Shown here piece after piece: positions 34,501 through 45,070 of a stretch of 64,000 nucleotides of DNA. Under the pieces are notes generated by a model. The model ran no database searches. It saw nothing but the letters and a program-made list of their open reading frames with translations, and was not told the origin of the DNA. A program made the position numbers and the translations under genes. The DNA is from Clusia tigrina (taxonomy: Eukaryota > Arthropoda > Insecta > Diptera > Clusiidae). The stretch is taken from positions 181,044,315 to 181,108,314 of the forward strand of contig OV050030.1 of the NCBI GenBank assembly GCA_920105625.2, written 5' to 3'. Position 1 is the first letter of the stretch. Each line of letters begins with the position of its first letter.

Positions 34501-35157
34501 AATTCTAAAACAGATGTAACAGTGGTCCGAGAAGGAGCATTCCTGCAAAACGCGCCAGGTCGAAATAAGGTGAGACGAGTGATTGTTACCAAGAGTTAGA
34601 TCGAGAACCTCCCTTCTATTTGAGGTAATGAAGGTTGGCTCTCTCCCCCTGTTAGAAATTACTATGTCGTTAGTAAGAATAAAATCAAAGAGTGACTCAC
34701 CCCGCTCGTTGATATCCGTGCTGCCCCACACCTCGTGATGGGCATTGGCATCGGCCCCGATGACTACCGGGATGCGCTTTCTATTAGCCTCCTCTACCAG
34801 CAGCCTTAAAGCATCCGGAGGCGGCGTCAGCCCGTGGTCGTGCGCCATGTAGCTGCTGACGATCCATATAGCCATGGTGTTGGTGGAAATAACCATGGCT
34901 ACATTATCCTTGTCGCTGAACCTGTGAAGAAGCAGAGCGTTAATATTGTTCTTAACAAGAATACCGGCTCTGGGTTTACCTCGATCCTGCACGAATACTG
35001 TGCGGTATCCGCTTGTAGTGAGTCCGCGAACCTGATCATTTACGACCCAAGGTTCTTGGACCAGTATGAGTTCCTCTCCTTTTTGAGTCAGGTGGAGGAT
35101 CAGGGCTGCTGAGGCAGCCATGGAATGGTGAAGGTTAATCAGTAATACCCTCACCAT
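31558..35157 (-). pseudogene. I/LOA-type LINE ORF2: endonuclease, RT and RNase H, one in-frame stop
   Basis: One reading frame of about 1200 codons spans the whole gene, with a single TGA at 32569-32571. AP-endonuclease: LILVQEPWVVNDQVRGL, VIGADANAHHEVWGS and EVLDLTLGNNHSSHL, then SFSDHCYI. RT: AWREARIAFIPKAGKS-type block read as SWREARIAFIPKAGKS, YRPISLSSFVLKTLERV, VFLDIEGSFNN, KRGTPQGGVLSPLIWNL and the catalytic IAYADDIAIS. RNase H (31558-32535): DIYTDGSKLENKVGCGIF, QAEVMAIFQASKWLI, DSQAAVESL and WVPGHSDIPGNCEADELA, so all four acidic sites are readable. A C-terminal Cys/His cluster (FCRSCGSEEEQETVLHLMC) ends the protein. ORF2 starts at 35157, inside the ORF1 end. Confidence 0.92.
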
Positions 35158-35273
35158 TCCCGGAGGTGGCCATCATCGTCTCGCTGGCTGCCTCCTCTTC
35201 TGACAGAGGAGAATCACCAACGTCGTCGATATTGGTTATCGGACGTCCGCAGAAACTGCCTACCGATTCTTGA
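35135..35273 (-). pseudogene. LINE ORF1, C-terminal end
   Basis: Reads QESVGSFCGRPITNIDDVGD then SPLSEEEAASE and ends with TAA at 35135-35137, overlapping the ORF2 start by about 23 bases in another frame. The rest of ORF1 is missing, because the copy is 5' truncated. Similar to the ORF1 end of the decayed copy near 11280-11400. Confidence 0.7.
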
Positions 35274-35279
35274 TCACAC

Positions 35280-35310
35280 AATAACGATTATTTTTCGATC
35301 ACACCTCGTA
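35280..35310 (-). repeat. Mariner 5' end fragment
   Basis: ATAACGATTATTTTTCGATC then ACACCTCGT is the reverse complement of the left end of the mariner at 55240, with two or three changes. Only about 30 bp remain. It marks a break between the LINE and the Jockey fragment. Confidence 0.7.
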
Positions 35311-35329
35311 TATGTGTATATCGGAATTT

Positions 35330-36150
35330 TGAAGGAGGATTTTGTTCTCTAAAGACAAGAACAGCTAAAACTTTTCACGAAACTGGATTCCCAAATATTT
35401 CCTCTTATTAAAGATGTGCGGTTTCCACGTTGGTCGCCTGTCCAATTGCATTCCTAAATATTTAACGGTACCACGATATTATTTAAATTGACTTCTGGAC
35501 AAGTATCTTTTCGTGTAGTAAATGGAACGTGGATCAATTTCTTACAATTGCCTTCAAGCGTCAACGTTGTAGCCAACTTAACATTTTTTTAAGAATATCT
35601 TGTAGTTTTAATGAAGCTTCTTTAGGGATTTTTCTTACTGTAAGAACAACTGTGTCATCTGCAAATATTCCAGTTAGTACTCCAGCCGTTGATGGAAAAT
35701 CCTGAGTAAAATGAAGTTAAAGGAGTGGACCCAATTCTTTCCCCTGTGGAACTCCAACTTTGATGGAATGGAGTTGTTAACATAAAAGTTTCGTTGAGGC
35801 AGATATGATTTTATGAAAATGTAGTAATTAATTGGTAAGACCTTTCTTACTTTAAAAAATAAACCTTAATGCGATACCCAATCAAATGCTTGTGATATGT
35901 GTCCAGAAAGACTGATGAGCAGAATTTTTTCCGGCCAAACGCTCCATGTATTTCCTCTACAATACTATGAATCTGCTCGATAGTAGAATGCCGCTTCCTG
36001 AACCCAAGGTGATGATTTGGTATTATTCTTTTGGATTCGATTTTCGGCAGAAGTTGCTTCAAAAATAATATCTCGAACACTTTTGAGAGAGTAGGTAGTA
36101 GGATGATAGGGCGATATCGATTTGAGTATCATGTTGACTTCGGCGACTTC
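35330..36150 (-). pseudogene. Jockey-clade LINE RT fragment
   Basis: Right to left the pieces read NMILKSISPYHPTTYSLKSV, KQLLPKIESKRIIPNHHLGF, RKRHSTIEQIHSIVEEI, CSSVFLDT, then VGVPQGKELGPL and TGIFADDTVVLT, and finally the region of WLQRWRLKA. This is the palm of a Jockey RT. Endonuclease and 3' tail are absent. Frameshifts occur near 35900 and 35750. A different family or age from the LINE at 3840-7080. Confidence 0.8.
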
Positions 36151-36152
36151 CA

Positions 36153-36410
36153 TTGAGCAGGAAAAATATATTTTGTCAGCGACGCATTAAAATTATGGCT
36201 TACAGACATTATAGCTTGCTCTGTGAGCTGTTTAAGAACTTCTGCAGTTATAAGACCACAACCATAGGATCTTTGAATGGAACTTTCTCTTTAACCCTTG
36301 AAATAAAAATAGATCACCCATTTACCATAATAGGTGATAAAGCAAGCCTAAGATACGACGGTATAATTAGCAACGACTTCCTAAATAAACACATAAGCAA
36401 AATAGATTAA
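36153..36410 (+). pseudogene. Gypsy/errantivirus-type protease remnant (element E)
   Basis: The frame reads FSLTLEIKIDHPFTIIGDKA then LRYDGIISNDFLNKHISK, the C-terminal half of a retropepsin as found in 412/mdg1 and 17.6-type elements. The catalytic triplet is missing. It begins element E, a plus-strand decayed retrotransposon. Confidence 0.6.
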
Positions 36411-36439
36411 AGATTAAGGGAACTAACAGTAAATGTCAT

Positions 36440-37230
36440 AAACGAAGAAGACCAGCAAATAATGTCCGAAGCAAATGAGACGCAATTAACCACAGTAGAA
36501 AAGACAAAGACATACAAGTCAGAGGCATTCAGTGATAAATTTGGGAAGAAAATGCTCGTGGTTGAGCATTTTAACAGAAAGCAGCCTTCTGCACATCATA
36601 TGGACACTATGAGAACCACCGAATACCTTTCGGACTCAAAAAACCCGAGCCACTTTTAAAGGAACTATGAACAATGTTCTAATGGGAATACAGGGAATTG
36701 ACTGTTTTATATCTGTAGCGGATATTGTGATGTAGGGATAGGCTCTCAAAAAGCACTATCAAAAATTAATGAAAGTTTTCGACAGGCTAACAACCATCAT
36801 CAAATTACAGCCAGACAAATGCCATTTCATAAAAAGGGAATTAATGTACATAGGCTACGTTATATCACAAGATAGAATTAAGCCGGCTTTGGAGAGGTAA
36901 AGCAGTAAAATCTTGGAGAGGATCGACCCATTTGTTATAGCCACCGCACCTTGTACCCAGCGGAAACAAAATACAATACCACAGAAAAATTATTTTTGGC
37001 CATAATATACGCAATTAAACAATTTCGACCATACATATATGGAATAAAATTTCGAATATTAACAGATAATCGTCCTCTGGTATGGCTCATGAACTTGAAG
37101 GAACCTAACACGTTGGAGAATATTTCTAGACGAATATGACTATGAGATCTCTTATGAAACAGGAAAATACAACGTCATAGCAGATGTACTGAGTAGAATA
37201 AAGGACCGACCGATAGAGGAAATTCAAAAT
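36440..37230 (+). pseudogene. Element E RT and RNase H remnant
   Basis: RT is reduced to pieces: RIPFGLKKPEPLLKGTMNNV near 36620-36680, then IKLQPDKCHFIKRELMYIGY near 36800-36860. The catalytic box is lost in stops near 36720. RNase H pieces are [39 protein letters not shown] (36951-37139) and [20 protein letters not shown] near 37130-37190. Order and strand are consistent with one Ty3/gypsy pol. Confidence 0.78.
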
Positions 37231-37749
37231 GTGCATGGTATGGTAACAACAAGTGCACAAAGCAAAAACACACAATACAACAGAAAAACGATATAGCACA
37301 GCCAAATTCTCAACAAAACAACAATGTTCCACATACAGCCTTATCGAAGTACAACAATCAATATTTACCAATAATAAGTTGAAAAATAAAGTGATAATTC
37401 TGCCATTGATAGAATAACCCGAAGAGCAAATTCTATATAAAATGATTACAAATTTCAAAAAACCACAAATAAGACATATAAGAAAAGTGTTTACCACTAA
37501 CTTTTTATCCCACCCCTCTCACCTTAATATTTAGAAGGGAAAACGATCGAAACACAGCTGAGCATAAAAATGAAAATTTCAAAAATACTGCAGAAATGGG
37601 ACTCTCCATCCACAATTTACTAACGAACTTAAGATTCTACTAAAAGAAGAATACGATAAAAAAAACTATATACATATACCTTCACTCCGACGACAGGATT
37701 ATTTTGACCCACCCACAAGAAATAACGAATTTGTTCCAATATCTCTATT

Positions 37750-38210
37750 ACCCTTTTGGAGGCTACCAGGGTGTATCTCGCACAATAAAACGAATTAAAG
37801 TGAAATAATGTTGGCAAACCATGGTTTCAGATATAAAAAACTACATCAGCTCGTGCACATCCTGCCAAATGAATAAACTAAGGGAGGAGACCCGCCCACC
37901 AATGAAAATAACAACAATCAGCTCCATACCATTAGAAAGGATAGCACTAGCCATAGTGGGACAATTACCTATAAGTCACAAGGACTACAAGTACTTATTA
38001 ACTTTTCAGGATGATCTAACTAAATATTCAGAGGCATACCCGTTACCCAATGCAGAAGCCGCAACAGTCGCAAGAGTTTTTGTAGAAGGTATAATATGCC
38101 GACTTGGTATACCAATCTCCTTATTACCCGAAAAGGGCATAAACTGTTTAAGCAAGAAATCCTCAAAATAAAAAAATTAAGAAGAACAAGCTACAACATT
38201 AAGAAGTTTT
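37750..38210 (+). pseudogene. Element E integrase remnant
   Basis: The frame 37821-38171 has the zinc-binding end MVSDIKNYISSCTSCQMNKL, then the core region with LLTFQDDLTKYSEAYPLPNA and VEGIICRLGIPISLLPEKG. The first Asp region reads ALAIVGQL, so the catalytic Asp is replaced or lost, and the second (TDxG) reads PEKG. The core is cut short at about 38170. Confidence 0.75.
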
Positions 38211-38329
38211 TGCAATAATCTTTAAAGTCACAGTAATGGAAATAAACCAACTCAAAGACGACCTGTATCGAAAGTAAAAGATTCTTCCACCACAAAGCCA
38301 GAACAAGCGCACTCTTTACGGGGCATTCG

Positions 38330-39480
38330 GGATAATAGAAAAGTCTTTTTCAAGACACTGAATGAGGACGACGCTATCAAATATGACCAACATATATGTA
38401 ACCTAAAAAACAATGAAAGCCACATCCTAACAATAATGAAAAATCAAACTATTATCCTTGACACAACTTTGAATATCCTAAACAGAACAAAAGTAGCAAC
38501 TGAGCAACAACTAACAACATTGACACCAAGAGTAAATAAAATGCAACTCATAATAAACGGTAGGTACGACGCGAGAGGGCAAATGGAAATGGCGGCCCTA
38601 ACATCCTTGACAATTTCAATTATAATGCATTATGAAAATGACATTAATGAACTAGCAAACCTAATAGTAAGTACCCACATCCCACACCCATATATACTAT
38701 CTACAGAACAACTAGACTCAAATATTATCAACCAATAGAAAAAACTACCACCAAACGTAGTTTTCCTGTAAATGGAAAAATTACGCTATAAAGATATTGA
38801 GAGTCAGTGAACTTAGCGCAAACATAGTAAAGAACAATATACTATAAGAAATAAGTATTGTATTACTTTACAACACGTACTAACAAATATACAAAGTTAT
38901 CAAATGCACACAACCACAGATGGCATACTTAGTCATAGACTACGAACGAGAATTTCCAACGAGATGATGCCCAATCAATTGGGAAGATGCGCCAGGTGAC
39001 ACATACCTGTCACGCAAGCACTGCACCTCAAAACTGCGAAATTAAACAAATCAACGCATCGACCATTTGGAACCAACTGAAACAAGAGATGGCTTTACAA
39101 ACAACACCTATAGCACTCAGTAATACTAGAAAACAATGGAAGCTGTTATGTCAAATCAGACGACATTACTATAAAATATAGTTTTGTTAAAACCAGTTCT
39201 ATAGATAAATTTTACCTACCTCCTGCAAACATTTCTAAACTCACCTAAACCCCAGAAACCAACTGACACCAAATGTAGTGATTTTACGAAACCCAGAAAA
39301 GCATGCATTCAAAGCTCTAACGAAACAGAACTTAGAACAAGAAAATGCCGAAAACTACAATTTACAACTTATAACGACACACGATATCCACCATTACACA
39401 CTAATTTATGCCATAGTTCTTGTGATAATTATTATTTACATCTAATGCAAAAGAAATAAAACAATGCAAATATCTAATGA
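38330..39480 (+). pseudogene. Possible env-like remnant of element E
   Basis: A 100-codon frame at 38436-38738 has long heptad-like stretches (LDTTLNILNRTKVATEQQLT, then ISIIMHYENDINELANLIVS), followed by more pieces with stops and a hydrophobic run near 39400-39440. The position after integrase and the coiled-coil character fit an env gene of the 17.6/412-like or roo-like kind. No cleavage site or clear signal peptide is seen. This call is tentative. Confidence 0.4.
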
Positions 39481-39900
39481 TCCCGAAGAAAAGTAAATCA
39501 GCGCCCATATCAGTCAAAAACAAATGCTACACAAGGCTATGTGCTGACATGTACAGAAAAATAAAACACAAAATTGATATATAAAATATAATATTTCAAT
39601 TTATATAATACTTTTATGAAATACTATATTCTACATGTAATAGAATTAAAAATTTGCATAGATACATGCTACTGTCAACCAATATTGTACAATATTTTAC
39701 ATGTATTAAAAATAAGAGTTAGCATATTTTCTTTCTACTGTGAACCAACCCATATCGCAACCGAAAATTGCAGCTTCTACAGTAACAATTTTTTTTTCCA
39801 AAGGGTAAGGTAAATATGTTATGAACTGCATAAACGTGCTGTACGGCCGCCTGTCTGTCTCTCTGTCTGATGACCACACGAGCTGTCGCTTGTGCGCCAG
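39480..39900. other. AT-rich interval, no recognised feature
   Basis: It includes a weak duplicated block (TACATGTAATAGAATTAAAA near 39632 and TTACATGTATTAAAAATAAG near 39697). No gene. Confidence 0.35.
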
Positions 39901-40080
39901 GAACAATAAACCAATTAAGGTTGACGGTACGACTACACAAAGTCAGGAGTAAACCGGCACAGCGAAACTAGATACATGCGATGTGAGTCCGTATGTAATA
40001 AACAACAAACCCAATTTTAAAGGTTGAAGGCACGACTAAACAAAGTCAGCTGTAAATTGGCAAACAGAAAGTAACGGCAC
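39900..40080 (+). repeat. Imperfect duplication, about 110-bp spacing
   Basis: AAGGTTGACGGTACGACTAC near 39917 and AAGGTTGAAGGCACGACTAA near 40020, each followed by ACAAAGTCAG. Together with the next repeat it looks like the U3 part of a retroelement LTR, perhaps the 3' LTR of element E. Confidence 0.6.
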
Positions 40081-40124
40081 TTCATTTCAAGTGCATTCAG
40101 TTCGCCTGGCGGAAAGTGCACTCA

Positions 40125-40312
40125 CCGTATGTTGTATGAGTGCATGTGTATGCATGTACATACACAAACCAATGATCGTGATCAATAATTACTCAAAATA
40201 CCAAATTGGGCACTGTACGAGTATATTGTATGAGTGTACACGTATGTACATATGTACAAACTTGTGATCATGATCGATAATGCTCATAATACCAAATTAG
40301 GCACCGCCCACA
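40125..40312 (+). repeat. Tandem repeat, about 90-bp unit
   Basis: Two diverged copies run from GTATGTTGTATGAGTGCATG (near 40129) and GTATATTGTATGAGTGTACA (near 40221) to ATACCAAATTGGGCAC and ATACCAAATTAGGCAC. A TATA-like AATAAAAGAAGG follows at 40331-40342. A probable LTR fragment without a defined boundary. Confidence 0.65.
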
Positions 40313-40484
40313 GAGTAAACTCACAAAGCGAATAAAAGAAGGTGACTTATAGTAGATAGGCAGAGAAAGCTACTAACTAATAGATTAACGAGTCGTAGTA
40401 ACGCGAAGATGGCGGTCCTTAGTCTGAATTTAATTAATTATATATAGTATTAAATATACTAAAAGAAGATATAGGGGTCTATAT

Positions 40485-40835
40485 AGAGGGAAAACATCGA
40501 AAGTTCAAATCTCCACAATGGTCTCCGAATTCCAAATGTACAAGAAGAAATAGCCAGACTACAGAAAGTTTCTCTTTTGAAATTGGAAAACCACCCAAAC
40601 GAGCCAGCGCGAAATTTACTGCTGCCTTCAACACCCAAATGGCTAAGAAAAAATATATGTTGTAGATCTTAGCTAACATAAAATTCAAACAATGAGTTAA
40701 TTAATTATAAATTAACATCTTCTTTCAAATATCATTGGCAAATGAATGTTAGAGAATGTTAGATTTCAAAACTTTTTGTTAGTTCTTTCGAAAGATTCAA
40801 TAAATACATTTGAAAAAAAAAAATAATTAAAAAAA
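40485..40835 (+). repeat. 5'-truncated Jockey LINE 3' end with A-rich tail, copy 1
   Basis: The plus strand translates as IESSNLHNGLRIPNVQEEIA then KLENHPNEPARNLL, the C-terminal tail of a Jockey-clade RT. A 3' untranslated region with AATAAATAC (about 40799) and a run of A follows. It matches 53500-53836. A (TA)n array begins a few bases after the A-rich tail. Confidence 0.78.
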
Positions 40836-40849
40836 AATTAAAAATAAAT

Positions 40850-41162
<313 letters not shown>

Positions 41163-41165
41163 ATT

Positions 41166-41378
41166 TGATACCACGAGATAAAACACAGCAAGTAAGATTA
41201 AGATAAATATTTAATAATGCGATAATTTAACAGGCTAATGCGCACACCAATAACACATGTCTGACCGCTTGAACCTCAACTAAACGACTGCGCATGGTTA
41301 TCGATTGTAGTGTGTTTGGTGCGGTTGTATCGCCGAATGGTGATGCCAGTCGCTATCACTCGGCTATCCTTCATAACA
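41166..41378 (-). repeat. 3' LTR of element F
   Basis: On the minus strand it starts TGTTATGAAGG and ends CGTGGTATCA. 41166-41341 matches 44193-44368 nearly base for base. The remaining 37 bp (41342-41378) have no counterpart in the other LTR. The outer TG end is inferred from the TG...CA rule. Confidence 0.75.
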
Positions 41379-41413
41379 TCCGACCCGGATGTGTCTACCA
41401 TCTGGAGTACGGC

Positions 41414-42331
41414 TTATATAATCCATGGCTTCATATGATCTGCACTCTTTGATGTTTTTCCTGGTCCGTCGTGTTCGCTAACCTTCTTCACCTCATATCT
41501 GTCATTGCCCTTATATGCAATAATTTCATAAGGTCCATGGTACTTTGGTCGCAATTTCATTCCAACGCCAAATTGCGTATGAGCGATGCACACAAGATCG
41601 CCTACTTTATATTGCTTTGGCGCTTTCCGCTTCGCATCGAATGTTCTTTTGTTCTCATTTTGGACGGATGTGATTTGCTGTTTTGCTTTGCTTCGTAATT
41701 CTTCTCGGTCGCGATTGAATTCAGCTGCTATTACTATTTTCAGTTTACCAACTGGTTCCAATGCGGCAGTAGATTCGGTTGGAAAAATTCAAACAAACTT
41801 AGTGAACGAATCCACTATTGTCAACAGATATTTGTAATTTTTATTTGTTGATGGCATTGGTCCTACATGATCTATATGCCATGTGTCCAAGTGCGCGTCT
41901 CCTTTTGGTATCGGATGAAGAAATCCCTCTTTGTTACCAGCTTTTCTCTCGGTTAGTATGCATGGTACACAATTCTGCACAACACTGTCTATCATCGTTT
42001 TCAGATCTGTGACGAAAAACTCCTTTTTGATCACGTCTTCCATCTTTTTATGCTTGAAATGTCGCTGCTCATGCGCTTTACTGACAATTCCGTGCTGCAT
42101 TGCTGCGGGTATCATGAGGACGATATTACCATTAAACTCCTTACAGAGCAACCCGTTTTGCATAACATAATTGTCATAACTTCGTTCATGCAGCACATCG
42201 ATAATGTCCCGTCTGTTTTCGTCGTTTGCTTGAGCGGTTTTGATTCTGCTAAGCATGCTCGCTTCTTGTATTAAATGCGTTCGACTCAATGCATCTACAT
42301 CTTTCATCCTGTCGCCTGCACGATGTACCAC
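41414..42331 (-). pseudogene. Element F integrase, core partly deleted
   Basis: Frame 41789-42331 gives the zinc-binding domain (KAHEQRHFKHKKMEDVIKKE, then CVPCILTERK) and the first catalytic Asp in DTWHIDHVGPMPST, ending at TIVDSFTKFV. The next readable part (41414-41761) is already the C-terminal region with GDLVCIAHTQFGVGMKLRPK and HGPYEIIAYKGNDRYEVKKV. About 100 residues with the second Asp and the Glu are missing. The N-terminal end overlaps the RNase H tether (DRMKDVDALSRTH). Confidence 0.85.
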
Positions 42332-42600
42332 CTCACAATCTTATTCCTGCAGTGCTAATGTCCAACGAGAAATTTTCAGCACATCTTTCTTTTTAATCGT
42401 CGCTTCAAAGGACTTGCAGTCAGTCACAATTTTCAAACTCACTCTCGCTTCTTTAATTGGTCGTGGTTTATATTCGTCTATCAGTTGCTTTACTTCTGCT
42501 TGAATTGAATTGCATCGTATGTGTGTAATGTCTGGCTGCATATTTTCTTCGTCTGAAATTAACAAACATTTCGCTTGTTGAATCATTTCTACAGTCGTTA
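42298..42600 (-). pseudogene. Element F RNase H fragment joined to the protease tail
   Basis: The frame reads AEVKQLIDEYKPRPIKEARV followed at once by LKIVTDCKSFEATIKKKDVL and SRWTLALQE. The first part normally lies just before the RT fingers and the second is the end of RNase H. The whole RT palm and most of RNase H are thus deleted in one step. A stop precedes CEVVHRAGDR. Confidence 0.78.
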
Positions 42601-42960
42601 CATAGATTTTATTGCGTCTGTCATCCACACTCCGTCACCAGAGAAACAAACAGTTGCTTGCTTTGTTAAATTTGTGCCGATTATCACATCTACATTCATA
42701 CTATCGTTTGGCATGATATGGCTCTGACCGATCAACTTGCACTCATCTGCTCTCACTGTAACATTGAATACTCCGATTGCCTTTGTGTGTGTTAAACCGA
42801 TACCACACACCACCATACCCGTTGCTGAATATGCACCGAAACCATGTGAGTGAAATACATTATTACGAATCGTTGAAATTTGGCTGCCTCTATCTATTAA
42901 TGCTTCCATTTCTCTTCCATTAATATTAACAGCCTTATAAGAATTTTTGCATTCCATCAC
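42598..42960 (-). pseudogene. Element F protease
   Basis: This 120-codon frame has VNINGREMEALIDRGSQIST, where retropepsins have DTGS or DSGS at the active site. Here the triplet is read DRG, which should inactivate it. It continues with NDSMNVDVIIGTNLT. The order gag-protease is as expected. Confidence 0.78.
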
Positions 42961-44043
42961 GTTAATGCCGCCACTTGTGTTGGCGCCATGTCTCTCGCGT
43001 TTGCATGCAATAGATTTATGGCCGAACTCATTGCATTTGAAGCATTTAGGTCCTCGATTCTTGTCCGGACAATTGTCTGAAAAATGTGATTTGTCGCTAC
43101 AGTTGTAGCAACCTCGTTGCTTGCCGAAATTTTGTCTATCTCTTTCACCTTTTTCGATTCTACTTACGGCGTTATTAAATTCGCTCCTTTCGATCGCTCT
43201 TCTTGGTTCGGTTTTGGACTGTATTTGCTCAAACGTTTTCAGTTTCTCTTTTAGTTCTGCGATAGACTTTGCTTCATAAAGGAACGTCTTGCTGTGTGGA
43301 GATCCCGCTATGCCATCAATGATATAAATGAAAATTGCACCTCAAGATTTGCCTGTGCTGCTATATCCAGCATCGTATAGACATATTGCGAGCGCCGTAT
43401 ACGATTTTGCTTTGGATTCGTGCTCCATATACAGCTTGGCTGTACCTTTAAGTAATCGCTTCGCATACATCAGCTTTTGTAGCTCCGACCATTGTAGCAA
43501 ATCGGCTTTTTGTTCAAATTCATCTATCCATTCGTTTATGCTGCGTGCATCCTCGCCAGAGAATTTTTGTAGCGAATCATCAATATCGCGAAACGTAAAC
43601 TCTGGCCGATTTCGTTGCATCGTTTGCTCCAACATTTGATTGTCCATCTCGTTCGAGGGTGCCATTTGGGGTGCAGTAGTACTCGGTGTTATTTGCGTGG
43701 CACGCAGACGCTCTAATTCCTCGGTCACTCGCTGTTCAAATATTCTATCAGTTTCCTCTTTCATTCTCCTCTGCGCTCCTCTCATCACTTTTCCCTCTTC
43801 TTCTCGCATCATTCTTTGTTCTGCTTCTTTTTGACTTTCCTCGTCTTCTTCTCTCTTTCGTCGTTCTGCTTCTTGTTTGATTTTCTCGTCTTCTTCTCTC
43901 TTTCGTCGTGCTGCTTCTTGTTGAATGTCCTCGTCTTCTTCTTTACGTCTCTCTGTTTCTTCCCCCTGCATCCTTTCCTTTCTTTCTTTCTCATACATTT
44001 TCACTCGCCGGGCCAATGTAGTTTTATCGCCCTTTACTGACAA
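42957..44043 (-). pseudogene. Element F gag
   Basis: The main frame (43342-44043, 233 codons) starts MSVKGDKTTLARRVKMYEKE. It has a long highly charged Glu/Lys/Arg repeat region (residues 20-110, predicted coiled coil), then the capsid part with FTFRDIDDSLQKFSGEDARS and INEWIDEFEQKADLLQWSEL. After a frame break, 42957-43148 and nearby codons contain a zinc-knuckle region (Cys/His codons near 43000-43130). The coiled-coil region contains a short repeat, RKREEDEKIKQEAERR and close variants, three or four times. Confidence 0.8.
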
Positions 44044-44192
44044 ACTGTATTAACGGCATACTTCCTGCAAATCTTCCAACGATGCTGTGTTCCAATCCAT
44101 ATTTAATTACTTTATTGTTTATTCTTATGCACAAATCACTTTATTAATTGTTTAGAGTTTTTCAATTAGGATGAGCCCCCAAATGTGGGATT

Positions 44193-44368
44193 TGATACCA
44201 CGAAATAAAACACAGCAAGTAAGATTAAGATAAATATTTAATAATGCGATAATTTAACATGTTAATGCGCACACCAATAACACACGTCTGACCGCTTGAA
44301 CATCAACAAAACGACTGCGCATGCTTATTGATTGTAGTGTGTTTGGTGCGGTTGTATCGCCGAATGGT
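44193..44368 (-). repeat. 5' LTR of element F, 37 bp shorter than its partner
   Basis: It matches 41166-41341. At 44368 it meets piggyBac-like sequence directly, without the 37 bp that end the other LTR. Confidence 0.82.
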
Positions 44369-44790
44369 CTACCACGTCTATGCACGAGGTCTACCAACTG
44401 GCGGAGCGCTTGACCAAATCTTACCATCGTTCGACATGAACGATGACGACCTCGACGAACTCGGCTCCTCGTCCATAACGACGGCTTCAGCCCCTTCGAC
44501 GATAGCTGCAGCACCTTCGTACAAATCTTCCAGTTCCTCATCCTCGTCATTTTCACTCTCCGCTTCAATAGAAATTTCTTCTTCAGCATCGGAAGCCGTT
44601 TCATTTAACACATAATTTGGGTCAGTTTTCGTCGCCTGCGAAAGGCTCATCCTCGGACTCATCATCACCGGCCAACCACAATGCTAACTTTTCTTGCATT
44701 TTAATTTGCTCTTCTTCCGGCAAATTAACAAATCTTGCGGTGCGGTTCACCACTTCTACAATATCAACCGTATCATTAGCCGGTGCCATT
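44369..44790 (-). pseudogene. PiggyBac-like transposase N-terminal fragment
   Basis: The start is probably at 44790 (MAPANDTVDIVEVVNRTARF). A stop after about 55 codons and a frame change lead to 44378-44668, which is very acidic (ASDAEEEISIEAESENDEDE) with a Ser-rich stretch and ends in GKIWSSAPPVGRPRA. The acidic region followed by W-xx-PP-GRxRxHN is typical of piggyBac-family transposases. The HN part is just readable before the LTR of F interrupts it. The DDD catalytic domain is not on this side or beyond F. Confidence 0.6.
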
Positions 44791-44879
44791 TTTTGTATGC
44801 CTACACTTCGAAAGATGTTTGTATTCTAATGAGTTCCTTGTATTTTATCGAGCCTGTACTCTATTCCATAGACATTGCA

Positions 44880-45070
44880 TACAGGTAGTGCAGGCCCGCC
44901 CATAGATGACCAACCAGCCCATTCCGCATCCGCTGCCAGCAGTCCATCGTGCTTGCTGTGTTTTAAGTTGGATAAGAAACAGCGAAAAACACGCTTTCAT
45001 TGCATGCATTGCAAAAAGCCGGTATGCCAACAACACTCACATGCCAGGTAGTCCTGCCTTGAATGCCGTA
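44880..45070 (+). pseudogene. PiggyBac-like C-terminal Cys-rich domain fragment
   Basis: In the first plus-strand frame the sequence reads CLLCFKLDKKQRKTRFHCMH then CKKPVCQQHSHA, followed by a stop and CLEC. The spacing of Cys and His fits the cross-brace zinc domain at the end of piggyBac transposases. It is in the opposite orientation to the N-terminal fragment 90 bp away, so the two are not one gene. A rearrangement or two insertions is implied. Confidence 0.6.

Larger units (their letters stand above)
31458..35273 (-). mobile_element. I/LOA-type LINE, nearly intact ORF2
   Basis: The minus-strand non-LTR retrotransposon runs from a truncated ORF1 end (35135-35273) through ORF2 (31558-35157) to a 3' end with a short CTAC-type tail (31458-31471, GGTAGGTAGGTAGG on the plus strand). 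The presence of an RNase H domain after RT fits the I/LOA group of LINEs; LOA clade is my best guess. The 5' end is lost at about 35273, next to a mariner end fragment. A decayed relative lies at 10080-12200. Confidence 0.85.
41166..44368 (-). mobile_element. Element F: Ty3/gypsy retrotransposon, RT deleted
   Basis: F is a minus-strand gypsy-type element with LTRs at 41166-41378 and 44193-44368. It carries gag, protease, part of RNase H and integrase. The RT core and the middle of integrase are deleted. The primer binding site (TTGGGGGCTCATCC, near 44170-44184) and the gag are like those of element B, so B and F belong to one lineage. Its right end lies within piggyBac-like sequence. Confidence 0.85.

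Noticed and set aside
43640..44040. Plus-strand Phe/Leu/Ser-rich frames over gag of element F, looking like membrane proteins
   Set aside because: They are antisense readings of the Glu/Lys-rich coiled-coil region of gag.
44378..44668. Acidic, Ser-rich 96-codon frame as a host nuclear protein
   Set aside because: The end WSSAPPVGRPRA and the upstream part fit a piggyBac N-terminus, and it is cut by an LTR.
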